Assembly: GCA_022829145.1 (NCBI GenBank)
Contig: CM040750.1
Location: forward strand, 253,001-317,000
Length of the DNA stretch: 64,000 nt
Source of the DNA: Albula goreensis
Taxonomy: Eukaryota > Chordata > Actinopteri > Albuliformes > Albulidae
Direction of reading: 5' to 3'
Shown here one piece after another: positions 11,350 to 23,612 of this stretch; the first letter of the stretch is position 1; each line of letters opens with the position of its first letter. A program made the translations under genes and the position numbers. A model generated the notes under the pieces. The model saw only the letters and a list, made by a program, of their open reading frames with translations, searched no databases and was not told the DNA's origin.

Positions 11350-13763
11350 CCCCAGGCTGAGAGAGGGAACAGGAACACTGACCCTGTCGTCTCCCCAGGC
11401 TGAGAGAGGGAACAGGAACACTGACCCTGTCATCTCCCCAGATAGAGAGGGAACAGGAACACTGACTCTGTCATCTCCGGAGGCTGAGAGAGGGAACAGG
11501 AACACTGACTCTGTCATCTACGGAGGCTGAGAGAGGGAACAGGAACACTGACTCTGTCGTCTCCCCAGGCTGAGAGAGGGAACAGGAACACTGACCCTGT
11601 CATCTCCCCAGATAGAGAGGGAACAGGAACACTGACCCTGTCGTCTCCCAGGCTGAGAGAGGGAACAGGAACACTGACCCTGTCGTCTCCCCAGGCTGAG
11701 AGAGGGAACAGGAACACTGACCCTGTCGTCTCCCCAGGCTGAGAGAGGGAACAGGAACACTGACCCTGTCATCTCCCCAGATAGAGAGGGAACAGGAACA
11801 CTGACCCTGTCATCTCCCCAGGCTGAGAGAGGGAACAGGAACACTGACCCTGTCGTCTCCCCAGGCTGAGAGAGGGAACAGGAACACTGACCCTGTCGTC
11901 TCCCCAGGCTGAGAGAGGGAACAGGAACACTGACCCTGTCGTCTCCCCAGGCTGAGAGAGGGAACAGGAACACTGACCCTGTCATCTCCCCAGATAGAGA
12001 GGGAACAGGAACACTGACCCTGTCGTCTCCCCAGGCTGAGAGAGGGAACAGGAACACTGACCCTGTCGTCTCCCCAGGCTGAGAGAGGGAACAGGAACAC
12101 TGACCTGTCATCTCCCCCAGGTCGAGAGAGGGAACAGGAACACTGACCCTGTCATCTCCCCAGATAGAGAGGGGAACAGGAACACTGACTCTGTCATCTC
12201 CCCAGGCCGAGAGAGGGAACAGGAACACTGACCCTGTCATCTCCCCAGATAGAGAGGGAACAGGAACACTGACTCTGTCGTCTCCCCAGGCTGAGAGAGG
12301 GAACAGGAACACTGACTCTGTCATCTCCGGAGGCTGAGAGAGGGAACAGGAACACTGACCCTGTCGTCTCCCCAGGCTGAGAGAGGGAACAGGAGCACTG
12401 ACCCTGTTGTCTTCCCAGGCTGAGAGAGGGAACAGGAACACTGACCCTGTCGTCTCCCCAGGCCGAGAGAGGGAACAGGAACACTGACCCTGTCATCTCC
12501 CCTAGATAGAGAGGGAACAGGAACACTGACTCTGTCATCTCCGGAGGCTGAGAGAGGGAACAGGAACACTGACCCTGTCGTCTCCCCAGACTGAGAGAGG
12601 GAACAGGAACACTGACCCTGTCGTCTCCCCAGGCTGAGAGAGGGAACAGGAACACTGACCTTGTCATCTCCCCAGATAGAGAGGGAACAGGAACACTGAC
12701 CCTGTCATCTCCCCAGATAGAGAGGGAACAGGAACACTGACTCTGTCATCTACGGAGGCTGAGAGAGGGAACAGGAACACTGACCCTGTCGTCTCCCCAG
12801 ATAGAGAGGGAACAGGAACACTGACTCTGTCATCTACGGAGGCTGAGAGAGGGAACAGGAACACTGACCCTGTCGTCTCCCCAGGCTGAGAGAGGGAACA
12901 GGAACACTGACCCTGTCGTCTCCCCAGGTCGAGAGAGGGAACAGGAACACTGACCCTGTCGTCTCCCCAGGTCGAGAGAGGGAACAGGAACACTGACCCT
13001 GTCGTCTCCCCAGGTCGAGAGAGGGAACAGGAACACTGACCCTGTCATCTCCCCAGATAGAGAGGGAACAAGAACACTGACTCTGTCATCTCCGGAGGCT
13101 GAGAGAGGGAACAGGAACACTGACCCTGTCGTCTCCCCAGGTCGAGAGAGGGAACAGGAACACTGACTCTGTCGTCTCCCTAGATAGAGAGGGAACAAGA
13201 ACACTGACTCTGTCATCTCCGGAGGCTGAGAGAGGGAACAGGAACACTGACCTTGTCATCTCCCCAGATAGAGATGGAACAGGAACACTGACCCTGTCGT
13301 CTCCCCAGGTCGAGAGAGGGAACAGGAACACTGACTCTGTCGTCTCCCTAGATAGAGAGGGAACAAGAACACTGACTCTGTCATCTCCGGAGGCTGAGAG
13401 AGGGAACAGGAGCACTGACCCTGTCGTCTCCCCAGGCTGAGAGAGGGAACAGGAACACTGACTCTGTCATCTCCGGAGGCTGAGAGAGGGAACAGGAACA
13501 CTGACTCTGTCATCTCCGGAGGCTGAGAGAGGGAACAGGAACACTGACTCTGTCATCTCCGGAGGCTGAGAGAGGGAACAGGAGCACTGACCCTGTCGTC
13601 TCCCCAGGCTGAGAGAGGGAACAGGAACACTGACTCTGTCATCTCCGGAGGCTGAGAGAGGGAACAGGAACACTGACTCTGTCATCTCCGGAGGCTGAGA
13701 GAGGGAACAGGAACATTGACCCTGTCGTCTCCCCAGATAGAAAGAGAACAGGAACTGACCCTG
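11350..13763. repeat. Large minisatellite, 43/41-bp unit, about 56 copies
   Basis: Head-to-tail copies share the core 'gagagggaacaggaacactg' followed by ac(c/t)ctgtc(g/a)tctcc. Four junction types alternate: ccccaggctgag (43 bp), ccccagatagag (41 bp), ccggaggctgag (43 bp) and ccccaggtcgag (43 bp). The right half is richer in the ccggag and gtcgag types. Because 43 and 41 are not multiples of three, each copy shifts frame. The minus-strand frames up to 307 codons (11518-12441) arise only because the unit lacks stops in all three minus frames. Every unit has a pyrimidine stretch ending in CAG or GAG. Confidence 0.98.
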
Positions 13764-15849
13764 ACAGCAGAATGATTGATGGGAAAAATTGAAAAAAGAC
13801 AGCTGTTAAACCTGTTAATAGCAATGATAACAGTAGTCTGTCCAGTCTGCAATACTTAAGTTATAAACATTAATTTACTATGCTTGGGAGAAATGTAGTG
13901 AAGATTACATCATCAGGCTAGAGTAAACACTGTTCATAAGCACATTACTGTGCCACAGAGTGACCTGTTTCAGTACAGGCAGCATGTGATTGCTGGTGCA
14001 ATTGGGAGATGCTAAAGGATGTGTTTGCTTGTCTCAAATACCACAGAAAATACATTTGTTATTATGGACAGTCTGTTTTGATATTCCCTTACAAGAGATT
14101 AATTTGATTGAATTCTAGCCATTGTCTTAAAAATCTAACATGATCTTCAGTGCCTGTTTTAGATCAAACCAATGCCAACGATGCTATTCCCCTCTCAGAC
14201 AGTATGGGTGTTCTGATACTTTTGGCCCTGTGGTATTGTTTTTCCAGGTTGACAAGAGTGCTTTGAACACTCTAAGCTCTACACCTGGGGTGGGTTTGTC
14301 ATGGTAGCCTCACGTATCAACATGGGGAAACTCTGAGAAAGACATTGACTAATTGGCGAGGGAAAAACTTTTGGTCATGTTTCTATAGCGTTAAGACCCT
14401 TCAAAAACAACAACAAAAAAAATGAACCGGGATTGAAAGACCAGGAAAGTTTTTGACCTTTCTGGTGAAACCTTATTCAGGACAGTACTGTAAAGCCATC
14501 CTTCCTCCGCGGGGCAGTAAAATGCCTGCCATTGTGTGTCATTGTTCCTGCTTATTGCTGCTTTACCTCTTTCTTTCAAAAATAATTCTTTATTTGTGGA
14601 TATTATTACTCAGAGGGAACTCTTCTTCCTCAAGGCACAAATCTAGCTAAGAGACGATACCTGCTTCACAAAAGACCTTGAATCTCAATCACTGTGCTTT
14701 TTTCACCTTGTGGTTGGTGTCATGATTCTCATGAGTATAAAAAAAACAAATACTGAAGAAGGCCTTCAGGGTAAATAATTCCCCTGAGCACCACAGATAA
14801 ATATTTTAGAAATATCCAAAACTAATATAACTCTCCCTCAATAAATCACAAATTAGATGTATTTTTTGAAAAGCAGAGGTATCAGTGAAACAAAAATAGA
14901 GGTACTTACTAATGTACAATAAAAATTCACAGTGCAGTTTGACACTTTGCACACTGCTTGCAAACAAAAGCTAAAATGATAAAATTAAAAGGACTCAATC
15001 TAAAATGTAAAAAAAATGTCACTAACATTAAATGGTCCAGCATGTTCACAATAGATACAACACCTAAAATTAAATTTCTATTGTCTGGGCTATGGATAAG
15101 CTTGACATCTAAAAACTGCTGTTCTCAAATACCAAAATACTAGAACTATATGAGAGTTTGATTTACCTGACTATGGGATAAGCACACTCTGTGGGACATA
15201 CAGTAAGGAGAGTGCAAGCTATGCATCATGGGATAGCATGGGGTCAACTGGCAAATCAGACTGGAGCAGCAACTGGAGAATCCATATATGCATGTACTGC
15301 ATGGTGTGGATGTGCAGTCAGCAACTTACCCTCTGCCGTAATAATCCTAATAATCACAGGCACTTTTAATTCATAGAAAACGCTATTTACCATATGATTG
15401 TCAACAGTATTACAAGAGGTTCTGTAATTTGATCAGCTGTCCTAAACAATCTTATTGGCAGACATGGTTATTAGCTGGGAACACTTTCCTTGTGTAATAT
15501 TAACCTACTGCTACAACTTATTTGTAGATTGTGATTATGATATTATTATATGTGTGGTTCCTAAATCATCATTTTAGAATTTGACTGTCAGCTGGCAAGG
15601 CTAAAGGAAATAAATGTACCCACAAATTCATATTGCTCCGCTTCATAACACTGTGAGGAAGGTGAACACTTGCAAGCCTGTTTCTTTCTCTCTCTCTTTT
15701 TTGAAACTCAGTTTCAGAAGAAAAGCAGTTTATGTTGGGAGGGGGGAGAAATTGCATTCAGCACATCAGTCAGCCAATCATTTTCCCTTCAGTCATTGCA
15801 TTACTTTGTGTGTGTTCATATCCTGTTTATCAGATTCAATGTTTTATGT
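13764..15849. other. Unique DNA, no gene recognised
   Basis: Includes a purine/A-rich strip at about 14403-14421 and AT-rich flanks. No array, RNA gene or transposon end was recognised. Confidence 0.5.
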
Positions 15850-16500
15850 ATTCTTCCAAATTGACACAATGGCGGCGATAAAATGTGGGCAAATTTACAT
15901 CTTTTAGTGACAGACGGCGATTGGAGGGAAATTAAGTTGTACTACGATATCATAATATACATGGGGCAAATAACCTAGTTTGAATAATCACAGTCTCTGT
16001 TTAAATGATTTTTTGCTACCATTTTATAGGAAGCCTTTGATGTGATAATGTTAATTCCCTTCTGGTGGGGAAAAAAAGCACCAAGAAGCGGAAATTATGT
16101 GGGTAATACACTGCCAGTCAATCTTTTACACCAGTGCCTTATTAACAGTTAATCATTTTGTCATAACATTTTTTTTGTGCCTTAATACTATATTTGCAGA
16201 GTTTCCTTGGCTATCTGCACATTTAAATACATTAATTTTTCCATATTTGATTTGTGATTAGAAATATTACAGCTGGCAGTTAGTATGTTAATATGTTTTA
16301 CCTTTGGTATTATACAGTATATATCCCTATACTCATATGGGAAAAATGAATGGCAAAAAAGTCATTATCAATATAACACCGGCTCCATTTACAATGATGT
16401 GATAATATGGTTTACGTTGCTAGCTGCGCCACTGAATGCCTTATTAACATCTTTATGTTAACATCTTTATGGTCATAGCCACAGTCTCCTATTGTGGCAA
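15850..16500. promoter_or_regulatory. Strong candidate conserved noncoding element
   Basis: About 650 bp of non-repetitive sequence dense in homeodomain and HMG-like cores: 'gtttgaataatcacag', 'gatgtgataatgttaattcc', 'cttattaacagttaatc', 'gataatatggtttacg' and 'ctgaatgccttattaac'. A 'gacggcgattggagg' lies near the left edge. There is no plausible coding frame. The motif texture resembles deeply conserved developmental enhancers; this is inference only. Confidence 0.32.
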
Positions 16501-16994
16501 ATTCATTCAGACTCATCAAACTTGGCAAGCATAAATGTATATGTTAGCAAATTATTAGGTACAATTATGAATTATACCATAAGCCACTCTCAGGAGAAGG
16601 CTCTCACATCCCTTTTGCAACTGAAAGATGAAGTTGAGGTTTACTGACTGTGTCTCAGTCCAGCTTTCTGCTGCTTCCTTTCAGTAGATACTTACTCTTG
16701 ATTAAGAGCAGTGGCTGATGTCTGACAGTCTTAATTTATCAGGGAAGGTGATGTGTAGATATTGTTATTCCTTTTCTATATATGTGACTGTAACTGATCA
16801 ACAGTTCTGAAATAATAGTCGACTTTGATTTAAATTCATACCTAAGTATGCGGACACCTCCTCTGGCCTAACCTTACATTTTTGCTCATTTCTTCTCACT
16901 TTAAGATATTTTTGTAATTCTGTATTTTTGATTAAGTTAAATTGAAGGGTACAGTAATAAAAGTAATGATTCCATTAAATAATTTCTATTGAAC
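16501..16994. other. Unique AT-rich DNA
   Basis: Nothing recognised. Confidence 0.55.
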
Positions 16995-17420
16995 AGTGCC
17001 GTACCCGTGGCATCAACCCTTCTTACTACCGCTCTAAGGACTTCCTTCAGTCAGACCTAAGGATACCCTGAATTATACGATATTGTAGGGTCCCTAGCAA
17101 ATGGCTCTACCAATGTGCTTACGCTCACCCGGTCTCACTGATTAAGACAGCCTATATGCGCTACGGTACACCAATACTGTAGCGCTGGAAACACGCAAAG
17201 GGCAATAAAACCTAAGAAATAAAAGGACAGACAAACACATCCAGCAACATCTAACCAAATCATCCAATCCAGACGTGCAAACTTGGACGACGTGCCGTTT
17301 CTGAAAGTTCAAGTGTGAGGAATAGAATAAGTTCCTACATAACTGGTGCCACATGTGAGGTTTAAATAATCCCTACAATATCAAATTATCAAAATCAAGT
17401 CATACCGTAACACTGACAGA
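16995..17420. other. Compositional island, possible decayed DNA transposon
   Basis: Begins 'cagtgccgtacccg' and ends near 'cataccgtaacactg' (17401-17415). The two ends share only the outer cagtg, so the terminal-repeat case is weak, and no target duplication was seen. The interior ('ctaaggacttccttcagtc', 'gggtccctagcaaatgg') is GC-richer than its surroundings and matches no family I can name. Confidence 0.2.
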
Positions 17421-17959
17421 AAGAGCATGCACTGACAGTTATGTAATTTATTGTTTAAATAATTATGACCTATAAAATATAGGCTATCGTATCTAGCTAG
17501 CTAGTGCTAGCTAACTTGCTTGTTACAGTCCATTATGGTCATGGAGGCCTATCTTAGCTAGCTAGCTAAATATATTGATGATAATTATTTGACAGTCAGC
17601 TATATTTATTGTTCTTATTGTAATAATGTATCACTAGTGAGTTACATGTCTGCTGCAGGTCCTAATCAGTGATCACTGATGTAGACAGGTGTGACGTTGT
17701 TCTATGTTCTGCACTCTGGCTTTTGGAATGTGGAGCAGAAATTCTGCTTATGTGTGAACGTAGGGTCAGTCATATTAAGGAAGGAGTGCAGCTGTTCCAT
17801 AATTATGGAATTTTGACCATTATTGCCTTTCGGTAATATCTCCTAAGTCATGTTATGACACCTGCTGGCCGAGTCAATGTCAATTTATTTGGGTACCTTT
17901 GAGTTTTGTGCTCTGAACTTGTTTTTGGATGAAAATGGCAATTCGGGCATTGCACCCCA
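17421..17959. other. Unique DNA with CTAG-rich cluster
   Basis: Near 17490-17575 the words ctagctagc and gctagcta recur in both orientations. It is a local sequence oddity with no assigned function. Otherwise nothing was recognised. Confidence 0.5.
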
Positions 17960-18185
17960 TAATTTGCATTGTACCTCCGTTTGTTGTCAGAGAACACCCC
18001 CAGCCATTGTGCGTCTATGCCCCTTTATTACGTCAGAGGCGCAAGTGACTTTGTGCTTCCACATTTTTCCTGTTGTGCTGCTGCCGTGTTGCCGAAAATA
18101 ACTTTGCATGCTTTGTAGCGGCAATGGCACATTTTAAATCAGTCTTAGCGCGTTGCGCCTGCTCACGAAAGTAGGGCCCTTTGAC
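17960..18185. mobile_element. Possible Harbinger-like DNA transposon relic
   Basis: Contains gcaccccataatttgc, 'ttacgtcagaggcgcaag' and, on the other strand, gcaacgcgctaagactgatt. This gcgca/aaatttac vocabulary is common in short PIF/Harbinger-type elements of fish. A second block in the same style lies at 43562-43860. No clean terminal repeats or 3-bp target duplication were found. Confidence 0.25.
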
Positions 18186-19553
18186 CTTAACAGCCAAAAT
18201 GACAGGCAGAATGGGTCAGATCACAGCCTTCCATATAATTACATTTCCAGACGCTGTCCTGACGGGCATTTCATTTTTCAAAGGAACCATAGACACTCTG
18301 AGAAAAACTGAGGTAAAAATTTAAATAAATTAACGCTAATGAGTTGAGAAAATGTATCTTAACTTTGATTTGTTTGAGACTATTTGCTAAAATGTTTTAA
18401 TATTTTGTTCATGTTTTAATTTTTTAAGTGTGATCAGAATTGAAAATAACTATGTCTTACTCTAACTGCTTCAAAAGGCAAAGAGAATAAGTCTCGAGAA
18501 CACCTGTTCTCAGGCCTTTTAAAGAAACTGGAAGAAAAGACACCACAATAGAACAATACACACCTGGTGGCAATTAATTAACTGAGGAAGCAGATGACCA
18601 ATCAATTACCAGTCAAGTATCAGCATTATCCAACGCTGAGTCAATGGAGTTAAGGGAAAAGGAATTCACATTGAGAACATTGAGTATAGTCAAAGAAGAG
18701 TATATTTAGACTCAAGTGATCACAAGCCATAGTGGTGTAATAACTATTAAATTATAGTGGGCTATGTTATCCAACATAGGCTGTGAAGCATGCATGCATA
18801 AATAAATAAATAAATACCATTTCGAGAAAAATTAATTAAAAAACAAACACAGAAAATGTGTTTTTCCCCACATTGAAAAAAAAAAAAAAAAAGTACACAT
18901 ATGTTTGTATACATTGCAGTTGTACTGATATTAAAGTGAGGCCTACAAACTGACATGAACCAACAACTGTGCCCACATGCCTCAGACAGAAACGAAGATG
19001 CCTAATCTCTACACCATATAACTGTAACGTGGTCCTGTGTTTTCAAAATCTTACTGTCTGAAAAGAATATGACATTAAATGGCAGTTTTCATAAATAAAT
19101 AAAACTTAATCCAGCATACATATGTTTCTGATGACTGCTGAAGTCTCAAAAGTTATGTGTCTGCCAAACAATGAACGATTGAATCATTTTTACAACAGCT
19201 CTCATATTTGATTTTCAACAGTTTTCCTACTTTCCATCCTTACTTCCACTCAAAATTTAGTTTTTGGTTTGGGTGTGAAGCCTGTATATCATTGATGTGA
19301 ATTTTTCTGCAACTGAATTTTCTGTTTTCATTGTCTGGAAAATGGCAGACTAATTTCCTTTTATTTTGCTTCCAAGGATGAAGGTGACTACTATGGAATT
19401 GCTGGAATGCTCCTACATATATCTTTGTTAAATGCTTGATATATCCTTGAACTCCATTGCCCATAACCTCTGTGCAAATGACTCTGAGTCATGTGGGTCT
19501 CTGTGGGGTGCCTGCAGCTCTACCCCTGTGCTGTATACTATAGTGAGTGAATA
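18186..19553. other. Unique AT-rich DNA
   Basis: Contains a poly-A run of 17 nt at 18876-18892 and a short (AAAT)n run near 18800-18815. No gene was recognised. Confidence 0.5.
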
Positions 19554-19586
19554 ACACCATTAAGTGTTATTTGAACTTAATGGTGT
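19554..19586. repeat. Short perfect inverted repeat, 12-bp arms
   Basis: The arm 'acaccattaagt' (19554-19565) pairs exactly with 'acttaatggtgt' (19575-19586) around a 9-nt loop. It is too short for a typical microRNA precursor and may be chance or the core of a decayed palindromic element. Confidence 0.8.
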
Positions 19587-21594
19587 AAATAACAGATCAT
19601 TGTCCACTGAGTATTTTATATATGCCAAAATTATTCCTTCACAGGAACTGCAGGAGTGTTCCTTCATAAACATTATTGGATTTCCTATGAATTTGAATGT
19701 GTTTTCATCATTCTTTTTCTAGTTGCGTGTATGAGATCATTTAATCTAGGAGCTTTCCAAAACAGCTGATGGAGAAATAAAAGGCAACTCATGGAGTGGC
19801 ATAAAATATGTACAGGTATTCAAGTGAATTAAGAATATAAGAATTAAGAATTTGGATTTTAAGAGAAACAAAATAGAGGGCTGATTACATGGATGGGCTA
19901 CTGAACCAGTCTGAACTGTTCTGCATCATCCCACCCAGCTAAGAGAAATTACAATGTATGTACATGTTTACCAGCCTAAACACTTCAAAACATTACACAT
20001 GGGGTTTGAAAGCCAGTCATTCTTTAACAGACCAAAGGCAAGAGTTACATTTAATCAATGTTCATTTATAGCATTATTTCATAGAAATTCTTTCTTTTGC
20101 CTCAAAATGTATGCTGCTCTCAGACTGTTATTTTTGGATGGGAACACTTTGTTTTTGCTGTGCAGAATAAATATGATATTACAGGTAACATATATACAGC
20201 ATATGTCTTGGAGAGGGATTTTTTTGGAACAGGCCCTCAGATAAAACTAAAGAGTGGTTGCTACATAAGAAGCATGTGCTTGCCTCTCCTATTTTTGTAG
20301 CATTTGCCATTAAAAAAAGAATGTCCACTTTGCCTCTAAAAGTAGTTTAATTCAGAGCCTGTTTTACATAACACAATACCCTAATACATGATTCAAGGCA
20401 CTTCCACACATCATATGCATTAAGATAATGGAAGAGAATAATAAAAGTTTCAGTAGCATTAACATTTGATGCATAAAATAAAAGGGAGGAAAAGTAAAAT
20501 CCAGCGTTTTGAATAAAACCATTTTTTTTGCCTTTGAAGTAAAAGTGCATGTATTATAAAGTATGTATATTACTACCATTAATGCATTATTGAGTATTTA
20601 TCAGATTTTCTTCTGAGATTTTATCCTTCTTAAGGGGGTAAACTTTACATTACACTGTGCTCTCTCTGCATCTGTTTCAGCAAACACTGTCCAAATTCAC
20701 ACTAGGCTGGTGTTAGCACGCCGAGCACGGCCTCTATCTGTTTACAGAAGCACTGTCCAAATATACAGTATGGTGATGCTGTGGAGGTCTGTAGTGTATA
20801 GATATGCTCACATTTGGTAAATGAGCCCCAAATGTGTGTACCTGTGATGTGAATGTATAGAGCAAATTCAGCTTTTACACATTTTAAAAGGGCAAAAGAT
20901 GTCTTATGTTTCCCAGTCAATATACAGAAGGACAAAGACTTTAACAATTGAACAGAACAGACAATGTATATTCTGTTGTACTTGCGGTGAATTGTTAACT
21001 TGTATTGCAAGCTTTCTGAATTATACACTAGCATGAAAATATTATCAGTAGTAGCCCATTTATCATTACGAAAATTATTATTTATAGAGATAAAAAGAAT
21101 ATTGAGTAGCTTAATTTTGCCCCAGAAATATAATGAAATGTAGAAAACCATTGTTCTTTGATTGCCAGAAAAACCTCTCGTTCCATGGCTGTTCCTCTTC
21201 TGTCAGGACTGGGTTCAAAGCACCAATTTCTAAACCTCTCAGATAGTACAAAAGGTAGAGACTAAGGGCGCTGGTGTTCTCCCTCACCCTCCATCCTATA
21301 CCGAGCAAATACACAGAACAATGCATGAAAAAAACATCCAGCCATTCATATCAATTTACCATAGATGTCAAGAAGAGAAATGTATGATGAGAAATACTAA
21401 AATTATTACTTTATTTGAGGAAAGGGATCTTGAATATTGATCCTTTGTAGCTTCATTAGCTGGATACTGACATCTCAGATTGATGTCTCTTTAAAGTAGG
21501 TCTTGGTCCAAGCTACCCTGGGAATCACACTATTGACTTTGGATGTTTGTGTTGCGAGGCCGCTGGAGAGTTTTGGTTGCTTTTAATGGGATCC
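19587..21594. other. Unique AT-rich DNA
   Basis: The longest open frame is 149 codons on the minus strand (20702-21151). It has no recognisable motifs and no convincing splice sites. I regard it as chance. Confidence 0.5.
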
Positions 21595-22330
21595 ATCAAT
21601 TCACCTTCTCTTTAATAATTATTGTTATAACATTCACAGGAGACTGGAGCTTCGGAGACGCTTTGCCTTGGCTGGCCCCGTGTACTGCAGTGTGGCTCTC
21701 GGTCCGCGCATTAGGAATTTTCATTTGTCTCCGTCCTGACAAGCTCTTTCCTTCAAAGCGCAACCTAAAAATCAAAGCACAGCTACAAAACACATGGGGC
21801 CGCCGGTGAGAAATATCCCATATGGAGAAGCAGGAAATCCTTCCAAATAATTTAACACCATTAACCTGAACACTGAAGGGAAACATGGCTGGATCTTTGC
21901 TGGATTAGCACGGAATAATTGAAAGACTACTTTATGCCCCGTCTGAAAGAGCATTGATTTTCATATGCTGTGCTTCCTTTTAACCAGGTCTTTGATTTCC
22001 TTTTTTTGCAATCTAAACACATGAAACTTGTCTGGGAAGTGTGGCTTTAAATAACCTTTTTTGGACCTTCGGTTCACCTTGCAGTAGATCACTCCGGGCA
22101 TCTTCCAAAAGCAGCATCTGTAAGCAGAAAAAAAAAAAACAAGAAAGAAAAGGGGAAACATTATGCGATCAGTGCGGATGATGAAAAGAGATGCAAATGT
22201 TAAACGCATTGATCGATACTCATCTGCACTCAACCCTCTGCCCCTGTGATATCAATACATCGAAAACATCATTTGTATCAGCAGTTGTTTCTTTAATTAA
22301 GATCTCCCCAAAATCTTTGCCATTGATTTG
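21595..22330. promoter_or_regulatory. Strong candidate conserved block, possibly with an exon
   Basis: About 730 bp of non-repetitive, GC-richer sequence in AT-rich flanks, with 'ggagacgctttgccttgg', 'gtgcggatgatgaaaag', 'atgcaaatgttaaacgc' and 'attgatcgatactcatc'. It looks like a conserved regulatory block. On the minus strand it also holds a pyrimidine tract and acceptor-like site with an open frame, listed separately. Confidence 0.33.
21961..22117 (-). CDS. Candidate exon (terminal or internal), product unknown
   Basis: On the minus strand a T12 tract, then ctgcttacag, forms a strong-looking 3' splice site ending at 22118. From 22116 downward a 51-codon frame runs to a TGA at 21963-21961. 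Its peptide starts CCFWKMPGVIYCKVNRR and becomes lysine/arginine-rich. Of its first 18 codons, 15 end in G or C, unusual for this AT-rich region. An alternative is a 40-nt internal exon (22117-22078) ending at a donor-like AAG|GTGAAC and starting with an ATG. I do not recognise the peptide. A conserved noncoding element with chance splice motifs is an equally good explanation. Confidence 0.22.
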
Positions 22331-23612
22331 TGCCATTATATTATTGACTGCTCTGTTGTGCTGACCTGAATTTTTCTCTCACTCTTTGTGAATGACTGGG
22401 TTAGAATACGTGTAAACATGAAGGAACTGAAGGAGAGGCTCCTTTGAAAGGAAGTCCAAATCCATGTTTGCATTTTTAATCCATTTTCCAGGTAAATAGA
22501 AACTATTCTTAAATAGCAGGAACAATTTACAATGTATGCATTTAAATTACACCTTCAGCTACACACAATATACACTGAGCTGCATATTGCTGCTAAAGTT
22601 TGTGTTGTTTTGAATACTTTCATTGTCACAGTTGATATACATATAACTGGGCTGAGAATGTGCCAGAGGGACATTTTTAATAAGTGTTCTATAGCATTTT
22701 ATTTCTTTTGATGAAACTTGACAGAACTGAAGCAGTATCATGGTTCTAAAGAGCATCATTTCAAGTTTAAATGGTTATTTGTTCTACAAGGAAAAAGTGT
22801 GAGACTATGTCCAATAATGATTTTTAATATGTACCAGACATTTTCAGTCTATAAATAATATAATAAAATCGTCTGAAGATGGAAAAACCTGGCTAGTACT
22901 GTACTGTACGTAGGTTGAATAAGGTTCAAGTGATCTGTTGCCTTCAGTAAAACAACTGAAGGATGGAAGTTGTGGACACAAGAGCACTGATATTTAGATT
23001 GTATGTAGTTTTTCTCACTGGTAGGGCAGACCTCAGAGGTCCTAGCCAACGAAAATGAATTTTTACTGAGTGATTGACACATGGGTTGTGCTGGATGGGC
23101 CAGACAGTGGACATTGCATTGCATTTTAACAGAGTCACACTTTCTCACATAACTCTGGGAAGGTATCACATGATGGGATAGAAGGTGAAACACTCTTGAC
23201 AGCAGATGCCCAGGACCAAACCTGTTCTTCAACATGAAATGGGTGAGTGCTCTAGAATGAGGTCATTTTAACCCCATTGCTGGATTCTTGTTTAAATAGA
23301 GGAGAAACGCATCATGGGAAAAAATAAAAAATGATGGGCATTTTGACTAGCACATTTTATTCAGCTTTGCATCTGTCAAGATTTGACTGCATTTGTCTAA
23401 ATTACAGGAATATACAGTAGGTGGATCTACAGATGAATCCTACAAGAGTCATGTGGCCTAGGAGTGGCTGGTTGTTCTGTAATTTCGGATAATTTTATGC
23501 ATACAGGTGATTCAGTACAATATAGCCCTCCTAAGATACAAAACTGTGATAGAAAACACCATGTGCTGATAGTACAGACCATAGGAAAAACCAGCAGAGC
23601 ACAGGAAGATGC
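22331..23612. other. Unique AT-rich DNA
   Basis: No gene or transposon recognised. The minus-strand frame running out of the 36-bp array ends in this stretch, at 23427. Confidence 0.5.

Noticed and set aside
11329..13824. Many minus-strand frames up to 307 codons (SVFLFPLSAWGDDRV type)
   Set aside because: They are products of a stop-free 43/41-bp repeat that shifts frame at each copy. All three frames give similar ORFs.
20702..21151. 149-codon minus-strand open frame
   Set aside because: AT-rich, no motif and no convincing splice signals.
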